This document shows positions 6,836 through 9,165 of a DNA stretch of 9,165 nucleotides, in pieces. The stretch is taken from positions 1-9,165 of the forward strand of contig CAMORJ010000060.1 in NCBI GenBank assembly GCA_946623775.1. Direction: 5' to 3'. A program made the translations under genes and the position numbers. Below the pieces are notes generated by a model. The model saw only the letters and a program-made list of their open reading frames with translations. It was not told the origin of the DNA and made no database searches. The DNA comes from an uncultured Bacillota bacterium. GTDB lineage: Bacteria; Bacillota_I; Bacilli_A; RFN20; CAG-826. How positions within the stretch are numbered: the stretch's first letter is position 1; each line of letters begins with the position of its first letter.

Positions 6836-6855
6836 ATCGAAAAACATAGGAGTGG

Positions 6856-6868
6856 TTGCCTTTGGCAA
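6856..6868. promoter_or_regulatory. Inverted repeat between divergent promoters, candidate operator
   Basis: TTGCC-TTT-GGCAA has perfect 5-bp arms and a 3-bp centre at 6862. It lies between the lipoprotein -10 (about 20 bp on one side) and the ppa extended -10 (about 20 bp on the other), where a bound regulator could influence both. It also holds -35-like hexamers on each strand: TTGGCA on plus (6862-6867) and TTGCCA on minus (6868-6863). Short arms make chance possible. Confidence 0.35.
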
Positions 6869-6885
6869 TATTAATGTCGTTTGTA

Positions 6886-6894
6886 TGTTACAAT
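6886..6894 (+). promoter_or_regulatory. Extended -10 promoter of ppa
   Basis: TGTTACAAT combines the TG extension with TACAAT (5 of 6 to consensus). The best -35-like hexamer, TTGGCA at 6862-6867, is 21 nt upstream, longer than ideal, but an extended -10 can work with a weak -35. Transcription would begin near 6901, giving a leader of about 18 nt that just includes the ribosome site before the ATG at 6919. Confidence 0.5.
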
Positions 6895-6903
6895 ACAGAA
6901 AAC

Positions 6904-6911
6904 AAAGAGGT
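6904..6911 (+). promoter_or_regulatory. Shine-Dalgarno site that decides the ppa start
   Basis: AAAGAGGT ends 7 nt before the ATG at 6919. The frame is open further back to a TTG at 6856, but the extension lies across the promoter region and lacks a ribosome site. The ATG also gives the standard family I N-terminus and length. Confidence 0.75.
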
Positions 6912-6918
6912 ACAGCTT

Positions 6919-7455
6919 ATGAACATACTCCACGTTATCGACAAAGCCAGAATCACGCCCGACGAGTTTTTGGCATGCATCGAAATCCCTGCCGGCAGCT
7001 CCAACAAATATGAATTGGACGTCTCTTCCGGCGCGCTGATTCTGGATAGGGTTCTCTATACCTCCACCCACTATCCGCAGAACTATGGTTTCATCCCCAG
7101 GACATGGGCATTGGACAATGACCCTCTCGACGTTTTGGTCATTTGCTCTTCCCCGATCGTCCCCCATGCTTTGTGCCGTTGCTACCCAATCGGCATTCTG
7201 TGCATGAAAGACGGCGGCAAGATCGACGAGAAGATCATAGCGATCTGCAAGAACGACCCTCATTACAATTCGTTTACTGATATCAAAGAGATCCCTCCGC
7301 ACATTTTGGATGAAATCTCGCATTTCTTCCGAGTCTATAAGGAACTCGAACACGGCAAATTCACCGAGATCGAAGGCATTCACGGCGCGATGGTAGCGAA
7401 AGAAGCCATCGCCCGCGCCAGAAAGCGTTATGACGAAAAGTTCCCCGAGAAATAG
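6919..7455 (+). CDS. ppa: Inorganic pyrophosphatase, family I (soluble, Mg-dependent)
   Basis: The enzyme hydrolyses pyrophosphate to two phosphates in the cytoplasm, pulling biosynthetic reactions such as tRNA charging and DNA and RNA synthesis. The 178 residues match the bacterial length (176 in E. coli). Residues equivalent to the known E. coli active site are all found: K30 and E32 (in EIPAGSSNKYE), R44, Y56 (NYGF), D66-D68-D71 (DNDPLDVLV), D98, D103, K105, Y140 and K141. One small change is Asn67 where DGDP is usual. Many Bacilli use the unrelated family II enzyme, whereas mollicutes such as Mycoplasma carry family I, so this is mildly informative about lineage. It is transcribed divergently from the lipoprotein and overlaps the next gene by 26 nt. 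Confidence 0.97.
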   Translation: MNILHVIDKARITPDEFLACIEIPAGSSNKYELDVSSGALILDRVLYTSTHYPQNYGFIPRTWALDNDPLDVLVICSSPIVPHALCRCYPIGILCMKDGGKIDEKIIAICKNDPHYNSFTDIKEIPPHILDEISHFFRVYKELEHGKFTEIEGIHGAMVAKEAIARARKRYDEKFPEK

Positions 7456-9165
7456 AAAGCCATTATTCGCCCTTCGCTTAGTCCTTTGGATTCTTTTCGG
7501 CATGGCAACAGGCCTAATCGTCGCCGAATCATGCGTCCCATCCGGGGCGTCTGGAAAGCAAAGCAATTTTCTCTCAATGATTCTTTCGGCGTTCATCAAT
7601 GACACGATGCCAACGCGCGAAGTAGAAAAAATAGGGCCGACGTCTATCGATATTTCCGGCGATGAGCGTTTTGTCGGAGCGGATAAAGCCGTGGTGGGAA
7701 CCACCAAGATGTTCACTTACGATTTGACCTTTGCAGGAGAATCGAAAAACGTGGTGCTCGATGGCGGGATGCGCTTAGCTCCCATCCAAACTCCAGGCCA
7801 AGGCAGCTACACCTATTCCCTGACTCCGATCTCCGCCAAGAAAGGAGCGCTGAGGTTCATTCCTTTGGAAGAAGGCCATTATGAGTTCTCGCTTTCTGAT
7901 AATTATGGACTATCAAAAACCGTTTCCTTCGATGCGGTCGACCGCTTATCCCCCAAAGATGTCGTGGCCGTTTCAAATCCGAGCGCGGCTTTGAAAATCA
8001 ACGAGTATTCGTCAATAAACTATTACCTTGCCTCGGAAATAGTGACCGACAAATACGCCGATCATTATCTCCATCGCTGGTTCGATCCGTCTTTGCTGAA
8101 TTGGTCGTCCAGCAACGACGCGGTCTTCACCGTGGACGAATACGGTTTCATGAAAGGCGTTAGCCAAGGCGAGGCAAATCTTCTATGCGACGGGAAAGTG
8201 ATTCAATCGGTCACAGTATCAAACGAAGTGATTCCCGTTTCGGCATTCACTGACTTTGAACTAACTTCTTCAACCACGTCCGTTCATCCTCTCGATTACG
8301 ATTATTATGGTGATGAAGAGAACTATGGCGTGCAGATTCAAACGGCTTTCAATGATGGAAATAGCCACCCCGTGTATTGGATTTCGGATAATCCTCTGGT
8401 TGCTCTGGTATCAAATTCGCACGTTGAGAAAGTCGGTGAAGAGTTCCGACATGTGACGCCTGGATTTGTCGCGGGATACCGCAAAACCGGCACGGTGAGC
8501 ATTACGGCCATCGCGGTCGAAAACCCCGCTGTTCGGAAAACGATTCAATTGACCTGCGAGAACGTCTCACCGTCTTCTTTTGATGTAACTGCTTCCCAAT
8601 CCGGAAAAGCTATCGATTTGGCTCAGGTGACATCCTTCCAGGCTGGGGGCTCATTATTGCTGACTGGGTCCTTCAGCCCCAAAAACTCATCGAACCAAAT
8701 CCTCCACGTCGCCACCAGCGATGCCTCCGTCGCCGCCATCGCAAACAACGATACGTCTTCTCCGACCATCAATTTCCTCAAGGAAGGAGAAGTCGATATA
8801 TCCATTACGTGCCCAGCGTCCAGCAGCAATAAGGTTTTCGGATATCATTTTTCGGTAACCCCTTTGCCGCGGATTTCGGAAGAAGAGATGCCGGAATTCC
8901 GCGTATTGGTTCGAAAAGGAATCGGTCATTTCTCCTTATTTGCCTTTGACGGGGTTCTTTTCGCCCTTGCCTTTGGCCTGACGTTCTTCCGCCAAAAAGT
9001 TTGGGGCGCTGCGGTAACCTTTGGCGCATCGCTTCCAGCCGGTTTTGCCATCGGCGGCATATCGGAATTGATACAAGCGATCCCCACGCTGAAAAGAGGG
9101 GCATCGATGGTCGACGTCATGATAGATTTCTTTGGCTTCGCAACAGGAGCCCTTGTTGTAGCGGT
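7430..9165 (+). CDS. VanZ-family membrane protein with a large Ig-like extracellular insert, 3' end cut by window
   Basis: The frame is open from ATG 7430, inside the end of ppa, to the window edge (578 full codons seen). Residues 1-11 are basic, and a membrane segment follows at about 12-32. The ESCVPSGASGKQSNFLS loop (33-49) resembles the Ser-rich loop after helix 1 of VanZ proteins. Residues about 65-478 are an inserted, beta-rich region of perhaps four repeats of about 100 residues; the second ends in the bacterial Ig-like (Big_2-type) pattern WSSSNDAVFTVDEYGFMKGV (225-244). VanZ sequence then resumes: RKGIGHF (495-501), helices at about 501-520 and 524-545, then SELIQ (E546, Q549), R556, D562, D566 and G569. 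VanZ itself is linked to low-level teicoplanin resistance, but most family members have no known function. There is no strong ribosome site, so translation is probably coupled to ppa. The ATG at 7502 would cut the first helix and is less likely. Confidence 0.82.
   Translation, partial: MTKSSPRNRKPLFALRLVLWILFGMATGLIVAESCVPSGASGKQSNFLSMILSAFINDTMPTREVEKIGPTSIDISGDERFVGADKAVVGTTKMFTYDLTFAGESKNVVLDGGMRLAPIQTPGQGSYTYSLTPISAKKGALRFIPLEEGHYEFSLSDNYGLSKTVSFDAVDRLSPKDVVAVSNPSAALKINEYSSINYYLASEIVTDKYADHYLHRWFDPSLLNWSSSNDAVFTVDEYGFMKGVSQGEANLLCDGKVIQSVTVSNEVIPVSAFTDFELTSSTTSVHPLDYDYYGDEENYGVQIQTAFNDGNSHPVYWISDNPLVALVSNSHVEKVGEEFRHVTPGFVAGYRKTGTVSITAIAVENPAVRKTIQLTCENVSPSSFDVTASQSGKAIDLAQVTSFQAGGSLLLTGSFSPKNSSNQILHVATSDASVAAIANNDTSSPTINFLKEGEVDISITCPASSSNKVFGYHFSVTPLPRISEEEMPEFRVLVRKGIGHFSLFAFDGVLFALAFGLTFFRQKVWGAAVTFGASLPAGFAIGGISELIQAIPTLKRGASMVDVMIDFFGFATGALVVA

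Noticed and set aside
6856..6918. TTG start adding 21 residues to pyrophosphatase
   Set aside because: It would translate the promoter and operator region, and the ATG at 6919 has its own ribosome site and gives the standard family N-terminus.
6822..6918. Riboswitch upstream of ppa
   Set aside because: The predicted leader is at most about 75 nt, and no fluoride or other riboswitch core could be recognised.
6871..7716. Minus-strand open frame (281 codons) across ppa and the VanZ-Ig start
   Set aside because: It spans two real genes on the other strand and would read through the ppa promoter region. No domain is seen.
8623..9120. Several minus-strand open frames near the window end
   Set aside because: They overlap the clear VanZ helices on the plus strand and are basic, low-complexity shadow translations.

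Overview
The window carries the 3' half of a bacterial F-type ATP synthase operon, followed by an accessory stretch of four genes. Subunit sequences, strong GGAGG-type Shine-Dalgarno sites and Firmicutes-style lipoprotein and VanZ-type proteins suggest a Gram-positive-like member of the Bacilli, perhaps an uncultivated gut lineage near the Erysipelotrichales or Mollicutes-related groups. That placement is inference. The standard code fits: no real gene has an in-frame TGA, Trp is written TGG, and TGA serves as a stop for two genes. Base composition is moderate, near half G+C by eye, which is higher than in classical mollicutes.

Positions 1-4707 hold F1 genes in the order delta (atpH, 5' end cut off by the window), alpha (atpA), gamma (atpG), beta (atpD) and epsilon (atpC). 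Gaps are only 2-14 nt, and the Shine-Dalgarno sites are embedded in or beside the preceding gene's end. All key catalytic motifs are intact. The Fo genes and the delta N-terminus should lie just upstream. A 407-residue ATP-grasp ligase of unknown substrate follows 76 nt after atpC with no terminator between them. A strong intrinsic terminator lies just after the ligase, so the ligase is probably the last gene of the atp transcript.

Positions 6000-6821 (minus strand) encode a secreted lipoprotein with a thioredoxin-like CSHC site. It converges on the ATP-grasp gene so tightly that both stop codons sit in one 8-bp palindrome, and the atp-operon terminator lies inside the lipoprotein's coding sequence. 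Its promoter has a perfect TATAAT only 8 nt from the ATG and no Shine-Dalgarno site, which predicts a leaderless mRNA.

Positions 6919-9165 run divergently from the lipoprotein. A family I inorganic pyrophosphatase (ppa) overlaps by 26 nt a long open frame that runs off the window. That frame encodes a VanZ-family membrane protein whose first extracellular loop has been replaced by about 430 residues of Ig-like beta-sandwich repeats. This insertion is the most unusual feature of the window. The 97-bp divergent region contains a self-complementary -10 (ATTATAAT), a 5-bp-arm inverted repeat and an extended -10 facing ppa.

The ATP synthase and pyrophosphatase are core energy genes. The lipoprotein, the VanZ-Ig protein and the ATP-grasp enzyme are accessory. 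There is no sign of mobile elements, CRISPR arrays, tRNA or rRNA, and no gene-free stretch exceeds 100 bp.
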